Shown: positions 36,105-48,730, counted from the stretch's first letter. The stretch is 64,000 bases of DNA from Legionella gratiana (GCF_001467695.1 NZ_LNYE01000029.1:510759-574758), one strand, 5' to 3'. Made by a program: numbers and translations. The notes: generated from the letters alone by a model not told the origin.

Positions 36105-36632
36105 ATGTTGGTTCCCCAAACTGGAATAAGAAACGCATCGACCATGATAGAAATTATCCCTAATTGGCACCCCATTTTTGTCCATTTTACCGTGGCCTTA
36201 TTTTCTGTTTCGGTGATTCTTTATGCTTTAATCTATTTCGCCTCTAATACTCGATGGAAAATCAACCCGTTTATTGTCGAATTGGAAATCGTGGCGCGTT
36301 GGTGTTTATGGCTGGCCGCATTGAGCACGATTGCCACCGTGTCGGCTGGATTTTATGCCTTTTATACGGTAAAACATGGTGCTATGGTGCACGCCGTAAA
36401 AGTGATTCACCGCAACTGGGCACTAACTACCTCGAGTGCTATTGTACTTGTGGCTTTCTGGATGGTTTGGCGTTATATTAAACACCAAAAACCGACGCTG
36501 GTCTTCTTAATGGCGTTGCTCTTTGTCCAGGTGTTGCTGCTCACGACGGCTTGGTATGGAGCGGAATTAGTCTATCGGCATGGGTATGGTGTTCTGCCTG
36601 TCACAGCAGAAAAGACAGTATCACCGCATTAA
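36105..36632 (+). CDS. DUF2231 membrane protein
   Basis: 175 residues with four predicted spans. The opening IEIIPNWHPIFVHFTVALFS (His in WHP and VHF) is the family signature; further His occur in the later spans (HAVKVIHRNWALTT, YRHGYGVLP), so heme or metal binding is possible. ATG 36105 is about 10 bases after GAGG; ATG 36144 matches the usual start of the family but lacks a ribosome site. It lies 26 bases before the copper oxidase gene and is probably co-transcribed with it. Confidence 0.8.
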   Translation: MLVPQTGIRNASTMIEIIPNWHPIFVHFTVALFSVSVILYALIYFASNTRWKINPFIVELEIVARWCLWLAALSTIATVSAGFYAFYTVKHGAMVHAVKVIHRNWALTTSSAIVLVAFWMVWRYIKHQKPTLVFLMALLFVQVLLLTTAWYGAELVYRHGYGVLPVTAEKTVSPH

Positions 36633-36658
36633 TACGATTTTTATGGAAGGATGGAAAC

Positions 36659-39600
36659 ATGTTACAAAAGGATTTGCGTTGTCTAATAAGGAATTATTGC
36701 TTTATTTTTTCCTTTTTACTGCTTAATTCTTCTGCTTTGTTTGCCCAGCATGAGCAACATGGTGCCTCAACACAACCGTTACCTTCTCCCAAGACTACAT
36801 CGTCTCAATCGAAACCTGCACAATACAAAATGAAACAACCTATCGCTAAAAGCCAACCTGTTAGAACAGTGAAACCTCTCACTATGACAGGTGGAGCAAA
36901 GCGTACGGTTAATTTGGTGGTTGCTTATAAAACGGTGAATTTTGCAGGCAAACTAAGACGCGCTATTGCTGTTAATGGGCAAATTCCAGCACCGACGTTG
37001 CATTTTAAAGAAGGGGATGATGTCACCATCAATGTGTATAACCATTTGGATGAGGGAACGTCCATTCATTGGCATGGTCTTTTAGTCCCTTGGCAAATGG
37101 ATGGGGTGGACGGGGTGAGTCAAAAACCAATTCCTCCGGGAGGCGTGTTCCATTATCGCTTTAAGCTTCACCAAAGGGGAACCTATTGGTACCACGCCCA
37201 TGCCAAGGTTCAAGAACAAGAAGGGTTGTATGGTACTTTTATTATTGATCCACCCAATCCTCCAAGCTATCACTACACCAAAGATTATGTGGTGGTCTTA
37301 TCCGATTGGAGCAACACTCGCGCCGAGCAAGTGCTTGCGAATTTAAAAAAAGACGGCGACTATTACGGTCCTCGATTTCCCCTACAACCCTCGCTTATGA
37401 AGTTTCTTCATGATTATCGTAAAGCTTCTCCTGAAGAGCGTAAAAAATTAATCGCTGATTATAAAATGATGCAACAAATGCGCATGAGTATCTATGATTT
37501 AAGTGACGTGGCTTATGATGCCTATTTATTAAATGGTCACCCAAAATCTCATCCTTGGACTGCCCCTGTGAAGGTAGGGGATAGGGTGCGACTGCGCTTC
37601 ATTGGCGCAGGAGCAAGCACCATCTATCGTGTTAAAATTCCTGATGCCAAAGTGGAGATGGTGCACATTCAAGGAAATGATGTGAGCCCTTATCCCATTG
37701 AGGATTTTTGGATTGCACCAGGTGAAACCTATGATATCCTGGTGACCATTCAAAAAAACAAGCCTTACATTATTTATGCCGAGTCGATTGACACGCTGGG
37801 CAAAGCTTATGGGGCCTTAGTGACCCATCCTAATCAAGTCGTCAACTATCAGCACGTGACTCCTTTCCCTGAACCACTTCCTGTCACAAGAGAAATGATG
37901 GCCAACATGATGATGTCTATGAATGGCGGGGGAATGGGTGGAAATCAACAACACGCCTTGATGAACAAAAAAACATCATCAACGGCGATGAAACCCTCCA
38001 TGACCATGCCTTCGCACTCTCAAGCAATGAGTTCGCAAAGTGCTAATCATTCGATGTCCTCTAAGACTATCCAAAAGAAAATGGACAAGGCATCCAATCA
38101 TTCCGCTCACACCTCATCAATGAAGTCCAAATCCTCATCGACCTCGATGAACAAGAGTATGGACATGCCAGGTATGAATCATGGGGCAATGAGTCAGAAT
38201 AAGACGTCTAACTCTGCTCAAATGAAATCTGACTCCTCGTCGACCTCAATGAACAAGAGCATGGCCATGCCAGGTATGAATCATGGGGCAATGAGTCAGA
38301 GTAAGACGTCTAACTCTGCTCAAATAAAATCTGACTCTTCGTCGACCTCAATGAACAAGAGCATGGCCATGCCGGACATGAATCATAGCGCAATGGGCCA
38401 GAATAAGACGTCTAACTCTGCTAATGACACGTCTATGAATAGGAACATGAAGTCTGACAGGCCTATGGAGCAGGGCATGTCGATGAATGGCTCCATGAAC
38501 ATGAAGATGCCCATTGAGCCGACCATCATAGGCGATAAAATAGAGCCACCTGATTCGGCAAAAGCCACCACCTTAGGAACCAAATACCAAGAGTTAAAAG
38601 GGGCAGTGAAAACCAATAATCCGAATAAACCAGTCGATGGGATTATTAAAATGGAATTGTTTGGCTACATGGACCGTTATATCTGGTTTATTAATGGTCT
38701 ACCGGAATATAAGGCCAAACCGATTTTGATTGAGCCAGGAAAGCGTTATCGGATTATATTTACCAATAATTCGATGATGCGTCACCCCATGCATATTCAC
38801 GGCCATTGGTTTATTTTACGCAATGGTCATGGGGCTTACGATCCGTTATTGCATACCATTGAAGTCCCTCCAGGAGCGACTGCCGTTGCCGATTTTGATA
38901 CTGAAGCCAGCGGTCAATGGTTTTTCCATTGCCACCATCTTCTGCACATGACCGCGGGCATGGCGCGCGTATTTCAATACACCACCATCATTGAGATTGC
39001 CAACGGCACTCGAAAGCCAGACAATTACGCCTATCAGCAAGCCTACATCAATCGGCCGGTCGTACGAGAAGACGAAGTCATGCCACTGGATGCTTCTCTC
39101 ATCAAACACCCTGCAGGACATCATCAAGGCTTCTATCGTTCAAGCTATATCGAGCTGGGCGAAGACCCTTTTCATAATGCTCAGGAAATGACGTTTAGAG
39201 GCCTCTATGGCCCAGATTACAATAAGCTCCAGTTGTATACTGAGGACGCTGAAATTTATAAAGGAACCGTTGAAAACGCAGACATCGATGTGTTCTATTG
39301 GCATTTGATTAGCCAATTTTGGGCGGTTAAAGGAGGAGTCAATTATTTTTATCGCCCGGGAGGCCCTTATTGGCAACCTGGTATTGGTATTGAAGGGTTA
39401 ATGCCTTGGTATATTGATACCAACATTAGAACGTATTATCGTGATGGCAGTGTCAAGTTTGACATTCAGTTAGCACGGGCTAACCAGCTGACCAATAACT
39501 TCTTCTTCCTCACAGGAATTCGCAGCATTTTGGCCACTCATACCGTCGTCAAAAACGAGATTGGCAATGGCTTAAACCAAATGCGTTATATCCTGAGACC

Positions 39601-39745
39601 TTATTATCGTCTTAAGCCAGGACTTAATATTTTTTCAGAGTATGAGCATGATGTAGAGTATGGTGCTCTTAAGAGGATTCTTCGAAGTCAGGGAGAGCCT
39701 ACCACTCAAGATACAATCACGTTAGGAGTTGCTGTTCTTTTTTAA
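36659..39745 (+). CDS. Multicopper oxidase fused to a CopB-like domain
   Basis: 1028 residues, far longer than usual CopA-type oxidases (about 600). Signal peptide; cupredoxin 1 with SIHWHGLLVPW (His about 137, 139) and YWYHAHAKVQ (about 179, 181); cupredoxin 2; a Met/His/Ser-rich linker (412-618) with 34-residue repeats; cupredoxin 3 with HPMHIHGHWF (about 709) and the T1/trinuclear motif HCHHLLHMTAGMARV (His-Cys-His 757-759). Residues 830-1028 match the outer-membrane protein CopB/PcoB (PDYNKLQLYTEDAE, WHLISQFWAVKGGVNYF, terminal Phe). It should oxidise Cu+ and bind copper at the outer membrane. Confidence 0.88.
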   Translation: MLQKDLRCLIRNYCFIFSFLLLNSSALFAQHEQHGASTQPLPSPKTTSSQSKPAQYKMKQPIAKSQPVRTVKPLTMTGGAKRTVNLVVAYKTVNFAGKLRRAIAVNGQIPAPTLHFKEGDDVTINVYNHLDEGTSIHWHGLLVPWQMDGVDGVSQKPIPPGGVFHYRFKLHQRGTYWYHAHAKVQEQEGLYGTFIIDPPNPPSYHYTKDYVVVLSDWSNTRAEQVLANLKKDGDYYGPRFPLQPSLMKFLHDYRKASPEERKKLIADYKMMQQMRMSIYDLSDVAYDAYLLNGHPKSHPWTAPVKVGDRVRLRFIGAGASTIYRVKIPDAKVEMVHIQGNDVSPYPIEDFWIAPGETYDILVTIQKNKPYIIYAESIDTLGKAYGALVTHPNQVVNYQHVTPFPEPLPVTREMMANMMMSMNGGGMGGNQQHALMNKKTSSTAMKPSMTMPSHSQAMSSQSANHSMSSKTIQKKMDKASNHSAHTSSMKSKSSSTSMNKSMDMPGMNHGAMSQNKTSNSAQMKSDSSSTSMNKSMAMPGMNHGAMSQSKTSNSAQIKSDSSSTSMNKSMAMPDMNHSAMGQNKTSNSANDTSMNRNMKSDRPMEQGMSMNGSMNMKMPIEPTIIGDKIEPPDSAKATTLGTKYQELKGAVKTNNPNKPVDGIIKMELFGYMDRYIWFINGLPEYKAKPILIEPGKRYRIIFTNNSMMRHPMHIHGHWFILRNGHGAYDPLLHTIEVPPGATAVADFDTEASGQWFFHCHHLLHMTAGMARVFQYTTIIEIANGTRKPDNYAYQQAYINRPVVREDEVMPLDASLIKHPAGHHQGFYRSSYIELGEDPFHNAQEMTFRGLYGPDYNKLQLYTEDAEIYKGTVENADIDVFYWHLISQFWAVKGGVNYFYRPGGPYWQPGIGIEGLMPWYIDTNIRTYYRDGSVKFDIQLARANQLTNNFFFLTGIRSILATHTVVKNEIGNGLNQMRYILRPYYRLKPGLNIFSEYEHDVEYGALKRILRSQGEPTTQDTITLGVAVLF
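38132..38423 (+). repeat. 102-bp in-frame tandem repeat (about 2.9 copies)
   Basis: Copies begin at 38132, 38234 and 38336, exactly 102 bases apart; the third lacks its end. Each encodes 34 residues containing MNKSMxMPGMNHGAMSQ, that is several Met and one His as copper ligands. The copies differ by only a few bases, so the array is recent or kept homogeneous. Confidence 0.9.
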
Positions 39746-39932
39746 AAAAGCCAAATATACATTGGAATTATTTTATGAATTCATAGGAATAAATAGTCAC
39801 CTTCATGATATTAATCCATCCATGAGGAATATATCACCTATCAATGACCTTGTTCATTGGGGTGTTGAGCTTTCTCTTCCCAAGAAAATCCTTCCTCATG
39901 TCTTTAGGATGGGGACAATTTATCTGACAATA

Positions 39933-39970
39933 CTGGGTTAAATTATCCTCAGTTTTGTAATTTAACCCAG
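39933..39970. terminator. Bidirectional terminator
   Basis: CTGGGTTAAATTA (39933-39945) and TAATTTAACCCAG (39958-39970) are perfect 13-bp arms, followed by GGATTTTTTAA on the plus strand. It lies between the convergent copper oxidase and DUF4156-like genes. Confidence 0.75.
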
Positions 39971-39983
39971 GGTCCTGGATTTT

Positions 39984-40445
39984 TTAATGATTGATCTGCA
40001 GGTCATCATTTTCAAATAATGGAGTTTGCTTAATTTCTAAATTTCTTTGTTGTAATTGGTCAACTTTCACATGGGGACAGTAATAGGCATTAGCTATTAC
40101 GGAATGGATATTAATAGTTGTTAAGTTTTTTGATCCCCTTACATATCTCTTATGAGCTTCACTTGGTGTATGGGTTACAAGAACGATAACATTTGCTCCT
40201 AACTTCGCACCTTCATTTTTTAAAAAATTATTATCATCTTTTTCTAGATCTTTTAAAGAGGTGCGGATATCCACAACTTCATGTACATTTGGGTTTTTAA
40301 TAATCCCTAAGAAACGGCAATTTCCTGTAGGATAGGAAAAATATAAGTTAACATTTTTCGCATCTGCATTTACTTGACGTAATCCACCACAGCCCGAATT
40401 CAAAAGAAGAATCATAAAGCTAATTATTAAATAAACAATTTTCAT
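39984..40445 (-). CDS. DUF4156-like lipoprotein
   Basis: 153 residues; lipobox LLNSGC. The mature part has CRFLGIIKNPNVHEVVDI and the FLKNEGAKLGANVIVLV motif shared with the protein at 18092, plus a second Cys in NAYYCP, so a disulphide is likely. A hydrophilic tail of about 30 residues extends beyond the usual domain. Monocistronic, with a terminator just beyond its stop. Envelope-stress related members are known in this fold; a role here is inference. Confidence 0.72.
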   Translation of the reverse strand: MKIVYLIISFMILLLNSGCGGLRQVNADAKNVNLYFSYPTGNCRFLGIIKNPNVHEVVDIRTSLKDLEKDDNNFLKNEGAKLGANVIVLVTHTPSEAHKRYVRGSKNLTTINIHSVIANAYYCPHVKVDQLQQRNLEIKQTPLFENDDLQINH

Positions 40446-40623
40446 ATCTATAATTCCTTTTATTTAGCGTGCTTTTAACATACCCATATAAGACTATTAC
40501 TTACTTTGATTATGAATAAAAGTATTAATTGTAAAAATATAAAATTAATGTCGCTTTCAATTGAGTAAAATAAATTTCGCCATTTTGTATAGTGATGGTT
40601 AAAATGCGTACCTGATTTGCGAG

Positions 40624-40827
40624 CTAAAGTCCCTTGTCACTTGCCATGATGTTTTCGGCTACTTCTTTCTCTTGTTTTTGATAGGTGGTAATAATCTGCT
40701 TAAAATAATTAATCCGCTGTTACTAATCATTGGTCGTTGTTGATGGGGCACAAGAGGCCAACAGAAGCATTTTGCTGAATAAGGCCATTACCCCAATAAC
40801 GGCTTTAAAAAATCTCTGTTTTGGCAT
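40624..40827 (-). pseudogene. Small lipoprotein interrupted by two stop codons
   Basis: From ATG 40827 the minus strand gives a lipoprotein signal (VIGVMALFSKMLLLASC), then APSTTTND and two adjacent in-frame stops (TAG TAA, 40720-40725). The same frame continues for 31 codons with well-behaved sequence (QRINYFKQIITTYQKQEKEV) to a TAG at 40624. Either a 34-residue lipoprotein remains, or the 66-residue original was interrupted. No metal-ligand tail, so it is not one of the Gly/His paralogues. Confidence 0.5.
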
Positions 40828-41010
40828 ATATCCATGCTACTTGCAATGAAATAAAGTGATTGTGAAATCAATAGAAAAACAATCCATCTCATCTTATAAA
40901 TCTTTCTTAATAATATAGCACCGTTTAGAAACAAGTAGTGTCAGTTATAACTACTTATTGAAAGAAAAATCAGCTGTCTTTAGGCATTTTAATTAATACG
41001 CCTAATCGAA

Positions 41011-41454
41011 TCATTCGTCTCTATTAATTTTACCGGTATTGGCATCTACTCTTAATTTTACTATCGTATCTTCTTTGCCAAGGGCTTTCACTTCGTACTG
41101 GCTACCATGAGATTCTATTTTGTAAATAGAATGATAACCAGCCCCTTCAATTTTCTGGGCGGCTTCTAATAGGGATATTGGATATTTTTGAGTGTTTTGA
41201 TTTTTGATGAGATCGCCCGTTTGTGGATTCATTCGTAATATTATCTGATTTCCTTGTTCATCAAGGGCTTCTACTTCATATAATCCGTCATCAAACTCAA
41301 CTTCTTGTATAGTATGGTAACCCTTACTCAGCAAGTGTTGCAGGATTTGCGACATGGGCAATGACCGAGTTGGAATGTCATCAGCGATAGCAATTTGTGT
41401 CATACAGGATAAAATAAATCCACTGCAGACCGATGGAATAATCCGTTTTTTCAT
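41011..41454 (-). CDS. Periplasmic protein with two PepSY domains
   Basis: 147 residues from ATG 41454, with AAGGAGGAGC just upstream; a longer frame to 41622 lacks a ribosome site. A signal peptide ends TQIAIA. Two PepSY repeats follow: GYHTIQEVEFDDGLYEVEAL with IILRMNPQTGDLI, and GYHSIYKIESHGSQYEVKAL with VKLRVDANTGKI. PepSY domains inhibit peptidases or act in signal and metal-related envelope proteins. Monocistronic and divergent from the lipoprotein at 41723. Confidence 0.85.
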   Translation of the reverse strand: MKKRIIPSVCSGFILSCMTQIAIADDIPTRSLPMSQILQHLLSKGYHTIQEVEFDDGLYEVEALDEQGNQIILRMNPQTGDLIKNQNTQKYPISLLEAAQKIEGAGYHSIYKIESHGSQYEVKALGKEDTIVKLRVDANTGKINRDE

Positions 41455-41722
41455 AGTTGCTCCTCCTTGATTAAAATGAGCGCAATGATGCTCGATGTGC
41501 TTTGATGACGCAAGTATCTCATGATTTAAGTTCTTCCGAGACCATTTTTTAGTCGAGTATATCTTAGCGATACCAGTAAAAAAACCATTATACTCAATAA
41601 CTCGTATCAGTAATCTTTCCATTTGATGCCTCAGGATTTGGCTAAAAGCGTTTTAAATGCCACAATCAACAGACTGTCGCTTACTATTCAATAATCAAAC
41701 TTAATAAAAAGGAAGAAAATAC

Positions 41723-41896
41723 ATGAAACACTTCACTTTAGTAAAAAAATTAATGGAAGTTCTTTTAGTTTGTTTATCCTTTTTATTGTTTTCCTGCAGC
41801 GCTTCCGTTTCTAAAGAGGACTCAAAAAGTAACACGCCGGTTAAGAAGCGATTTGGTGGCTATCATCCTCATGTCCATGGGCGTGGAACTCGTTAG
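41723..41896 (+). CDS. Small His-tailed lipoprotein (paralogue C)
   Basis: 57 residues; AAAGGAAG precedes the ATG. Hydrophobic signal, lipobox LFSC (Cys25), then a Lys/Ser stretch and the tail KKRFGGYHPHVHGRGTR with three spaced His. Shares the plan (lipobox, short linker, Gly/His end) with 2120 and 14505, though less glycine-rich. It lies between the PepSY gene and a decayed binding-protein gene, upstream of the czc operon. Confidence 0.72.
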   Translation: MKHFTLVKKLMEVLLVCLSFLLFSCSASVSKEDSKSNTPVKKRFGGYHPHVHGRGTR

Positions 41897-41930
41897 AAAG
41901 GACCTAATTAACACTAATTAGTATAGACAA

Positions 41931-42655
41931 TTAGTGCATGGGTATCGTATGAAAGTATTTGTTATACAAGGACAAGTAAATTCCATTTCTTTCAATTTGT
42001 TTTAGGGCTTGATTCATTTTGTTAATTAGCGCCATCGAATTTTTTTTAGCCATGATACCATAACCTATTCCAATCGGAATGGTGTCCCCAACTCCTTTAA
42101 ATAACCGGTTGTTATTTGCTATCCAATAATCGGCAGAAAAATCATCCATAAGCAGAACATCCACTTCATATTGATTTAAGGCGGTTATTAATTTATCTGT
42201 CGAAGGGTATTCTTTAATCGAGTTGGATTTGAATTTCTGAGTAATTAATTGTTTAAAGAGAGAGTCCCTGATAATACCTGTTTTCTTATGGGTAAGCTTT
42301 TTAAGGCTCTTGAGCGAATTGTTTTTGGTGGTGACAAAACGTGCTTCACTGGCTAAATAGGGAAGACTAAAAAGAAAGGCTTGTTGTCGTTCGTCGGTAA
42401 TAGTAATTGCTGCAATGGCGAGGTCAATTTTACCTGGCATTTAAGTCCGTAAACAGCGCGTTAAACAGCATGGGCTTGAAATTGACGCTGGATGTTGATT
42501 TGTTTGCACAATTCCGTCATGAGTTCGATATCAAATCCAAAAAAATGATTTTTATCTGCGCGTGAGTCGTTTGCTACAATCCCAATGGTTAATGATTGAG
42601 CCCTTAGTTCAGCGGTAACGAGTATTTATAAAATAAAGAATAATCGTATCACCAT
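41931..42655 (-). pseudogene. Decayed amino-acid-binding periplasmic protein
   Basis: The minus strand holds a solute-binding-protein family 3 gene in pieces. ATG 42655 opens nine codons of signal sequence then stops (TAA); another frame carries LTIGIVANDSRADKN followed by FFGFDIELMTELCKQI and stops; a third gives MLFNALFTDL; and the last, from about 42440, has MPGKIDLAIAAITITDERQQ to the end. At least three frame changes separate them, so no full product is possible. The intact ancestor would bind polar amino acids for ABC uptake. Not related to the metal genes. Confidence 0.85.
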
Positions 42656-42823
42656 GGGATAAAATGACGAGGGACCATAAAACGCAGTGTATCTCAATTT
42701 GAGAAAAATTTCAGTGCATTAGCATCAGATTGTCTTGATTTTAGCAATAGGGTGTATCAAGACACGAAATCAAGGTACAATGAAACAATAAGGTTTGACA
42801 TGGATTTTCTTAAAAGGTAAGGA

Positions 42824-44074
42824 ATGCGTTATTTTTCACGTCTCGTCATTTTCATGATGATGTACTTCGTTGTTTGCGAAGTACTGGCGGCTACCCCCTT
42901 TACTTTTAAACAGGCTTTGGACACGGCTTATCGAAATAATCCTGAATTGCAAGCCGAAATGGACAAAGCAAGGGCCATGCGGGGTTACTTTATTCAAAGT
43001 GGCCTTTATCCCAATCCGCAACTGACTTTAACGGCGGAGAATTTCGGTGGCTCTGGCGCCTACTCCAGTTATGAATCTGCGGAAACCACGTTTTCAGTCA
43101 CTCAACCGATTCCTTTAGGCCATCGACTTCAGTATTTGAAAAAAGCAACCTATGCAGACTATCTGGCGTCTCTTGCCAGCATCAGAGTTCAGCAAACAGC
43201 GCTGTATATGGCTGTGGGTGTGGCTTATGTGGATGCGCTATACGCCGGTCAATGGCATCAAGTGACCAAAAAACTGACTCGACTGAATCAGGATATTGTG
43301 GCGGCTATTGAGCGCCGGGTTAAGGCAGGTGCTGGGGCAGAGCTGGATTTGCGATTGGCGCAAGTACGATTGGGCGAGGCCAAAATCCAGGAAAATAAAG
43401 CAGCACGGGACGCTTTGTTGCAGCGAGCCAAGCTTGTGCGCTTGTTAGGTGATGGGTTAAGAGTGGATAGGCCTTTGGTGGATAAAGGGTTACCAGGTGT
43501 TTCAGTCAATTGGACTGAATTAGTAAAAAAATTACCGCAAAGCCCTCAGCTACTGCAAATGCAACTGCAATTGCAAGCCAAGCGCAAGACGATTACCGCC
43601 GTTAAAAAATCCGTTTGGCCGGATTTAAACATTCAATTGGGAGGTCGTCATTTTTCTGATGACGGCAGTAATGCGGCCGTTATGTCAGCTTTTGCAGAAG
43701 TGCCAGTATATAATCGAAATCAAGGCAAAATCATGACAGCAGAAGCGCAATACACCCAGACGGCCCATGAATTTCAAGGAACGCGTCTTGATGTGCGTCA
43801 AAGTGTCTATGCGGCCTTTTTACAAGCCCAGCAAAACCACTATGAAGCCAATTTGGTTACGGATTCCTTATTGCCTTTGGCACGTAAAGCGATAAAACTG
43901 GCTCAAGAGGGCTATCAAATGGGACGTTACACGTACATTGAATTATCAACCGCACTCAATTCTTTGTATGAAGAAGAGCGGCATTACCAGCAGGCTCATG
44001 CCGATTATCATAAAGCCTTAATTCAGATGACAGGACTTTTAGGACTGGATAATTCTAAGAAGGAGAGCAAATGA
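42824..44074 (+). CDS. czcC: Outer-membrane efflux factor CzcC
   Basis: 416 residues; AAGGTAAGGA directly precedes the ATG. A signal peptide ends EVLAA. Repeat one starts FTFKQALDTAYRNNPELQAE and includes the CzcC-like QSGLYPNPQLTLTAENFGG and TQPIPLGHR; repeat two has SVWPDLNIQLGGRHFSDDGS and VPVYNRNQGKI. First gene of a czcCBA operon; overlaps czcB by 4 bases. The DFG-type pump downstream makes Zn/Co/Cd export the likely role. Confidence 0.9.
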   Translation: MRYFSRLVIFMMMYFVVCEVLAATPFTFKQALDTAYRNNPELQAEMDKARAMRGYFIQSGLYPNPQLTLTAENFGGSGAYSSYESAETTFSVTQPIPLGHRLQYLKKATYADYLASLASIRVQQTALYMAVGVAYVDALYAGQWHQVTKKLTRLNQDIVAAIERRVKAGAGAELDLRLAQVRLGEAKIQENKAARDALLQRAKLVRLLGDGLRVDRPLVDKGLPGVSVNWTELVKKLPQSPQLLQMQLQLQAKRKTITAVKKSVWPDLNIQLGGRHFSDDGSNAAVMSAFAEVPVYNRNQGKIMTAEAQYTQTAHEFQGTRLDVRQSVYAAFLQAQQNHYEANLVTDSLLPLARKAIKLAQEGYQMGRYTYIELSTALNSLYEEERHYQQAHADYHKALIQMTGLLGLDNSKKESK

Positions 44075-45324
44075 CATTCCTAAAGCCATTTAAGCCATCC
44101 ATTCTGCTTCTTATTCTTTGGTTTGTTATGGGGGTTTTTTCCTGGGCAGGGGAGGGCTCTCATGCTATGGAAGAAGGCAACCATCAAGAAATCATGGAAA
44201 AAGGCCCTCAAGGTGGTCGCTTATTCAAGGAAGGTGATGTAGCCCTTGAGCTTTTGATTTTTGAACGGGGTATGCCTCCTCATTTTCGTGGCTTTGTTTA
44301 TGAGAAAGGTGAACTGATTATACCAACCAAGGCCCGTTTAGTTGTTTATCTCACCCGATTTAATGGTAAAAAAGAGACCATTACCTTCATTCCCGTTGAG
44401 AATTTTTTACAAAGTAATGAAGTGATTGGAGAACCCCACTCCTTTGATGTCACGATTCAATTGGAGCTAAAGGGCAAACGATTGTCCTGGCATTATTCCA
44501 CCTATGAAGGACGAATCAAAATAGCACCGGCTATTTTAAAAGCGGCTGATATTCAAACTTCGGTTGCTGAAAGCCAAACGATTAAAACACAATTAAAAGT
44601 GGTCGGAAAGATTGCCCCCAATCGCGATACACTTGCTCCGATTTACCCTCGTTATTCTGGGATTATTAAAGCGTTGACTAAAAATTTAGGCGATGAGGTC
44701 ACTAAGGGCGAAGTGTTGGTCACCATTGAAAGTAATGAAAGCCTGCAAAATTACAATATTACCGCACCCATAACGGGGACCATTGTACAAAAGTATGCTA
44801 CCAATGGGGAGCAGGCGCAAAACACGAAACCCATTTATGAAGTGGCTAATTTAACTACTGTGTGGGCTGACTTTACCTTATACCGCAAAGAAACTCCTCG
44901 GGTAAAACAAGGAATGGAGGTTGTTGTGACAGGAGATGAGGGAAAACCAAAGTCCACCAGTGTCATTTCTTACATTGCGCCTTTGGGAATTGAAGACAGC
45001 CAAACCACTTTAGCACGTGCTGTACTTTCTAATGAAGAGCGTCTCTGGTTGCCAGGCATGTATGTGAATGGCGCGATTACCATTAAAGAAAAAACAGTTC
45101 CGGTTGCCGTTCTTCTTTCTGCAATACAGCGTTTGAATGATAAGGACATGATTTTTGTGCGGCAAGGTGATTATTTTGAAGCAACACCCGTCATTTTAGG
45201 CGAAAAGGATGAACAATGGGTGGAAGTGGTGTCAGGTCTTGATGTTGGTCAGCCTTATGTCAGCAAAAACAGCTTCTTTATGAAGGCAGAACTTGGCAAG
45301 GAAGGCGCAAGCCACGAGCACTAA
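44071..45324 (+). CDS. czcB: Membrane fusion protein CzcB
   Basis: 417 residues. The signal peptide ends FSWAG and is followed by a His/Glu-rich segment (GSHAMEEGNHQEIMEKGPQG). An extra N-terminal beta domain of about 130 residues follows (RLFKEGDVALELLIFERG... to WHYSTYEGRIKI) before the lipoyl domain (IKALTKNLGDEVTKGEVLVT) and a barrel end (LWLPGMYVNGAITIKE). This extended form is typical of CzcB adaptors. The C terminus SHEH adds His. Coupled to czcC by ATGA; czcA starts 7 bases after its stop. Confidence 0.9.
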   Translation: MTFLKPFKPSILLLILWFVMGVFSWAGEGSHAMEEGNHQEIMEKGPQGGRLFKEGDVALELLIFERGMPPHFRGFVYEKGELIIPTKARLVVYLTRFNGKKETITFIPVENFLQSNEVIGEPHSFDVTIQLELKGKRLSWHYSTYEGRIKIAPAILKAADIQTSVAESQTIKTQLKVVGKIAPNRDTLAPIYPRYSGIIKALTKNLGDEVTKGEVLVTIESNESLQNYNITAPITGTIVQKYATNGEQAQNTKPIYEVANLTTVWADFTLYRKETPRVKQGMEVVVTGDEGKPKSTSVISYIAPLGIEDSQTTLARAVLSNEERLWLPGMYVNGAITIKEKTVPVAVLLSAIQRLNDKDMIFVRQGDYFEATPVILGEKDEQWVEVVSGLDVGQPYVSKNSFFMKAELGKEGASHEH

Positions 45325-48492
<3,168 letters not shown>

Positions 48493-48529
48493 TTAACATG
48501 GAGATGATCTCTATATTTTCTCGTTGGAA

Positions 48530-48730
48530 TTAAGGCTTCCTGGGCAAGACATCCAGAAAGAGGACTATCACAAAGACCACTAAGGCCACAAAAGCAAGAT
48601 AAAATCCTATGTTTGCAATGAGTTTCATGCGGTGAATAGAGCTTCCTTTGGCAAGAACTATCAAAACCAGTCCTATTGAAAAAATTATCCCCGCTGTAAT
48701 AAGAAAATTATGGCTTGCCCAGTCGAGCAT
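48530..48730 (-). CDS. Small two-span membrane protein
   Basis: 66 residues from ATG 48730. Two hydrophobic segments (FLITAGIIFSIGLVLIVLA and IGFYLAFVALVVFVIVLFLD) flank a basic loop GSSIHRMKL, so both ends should be periplasmic or both cytoplasmic. No family recognised. It converges on czcA and is divergent from the ArsR-type regulator, whose control region it shares. Confidence 0.55.
   Translation of the reverse strand: MLDWASHNFLITAGIIFSIGLVLIVLAKGSSIHRMKLIANIGFYLAFVALVVFVIVLFLDVLPRKP

Noticed and set aside
38132-38423. Possible CRISPR-like array
   Set aside because: Repeats are 102 bp, contiguous, in frame and coding; there are no spacers.
48496-48520. Terminator after czcA (GAGAT-g-ATCTC)
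   Set aside because: Five-bp stem with a one-base loop and a weak T-run; too poor to call.
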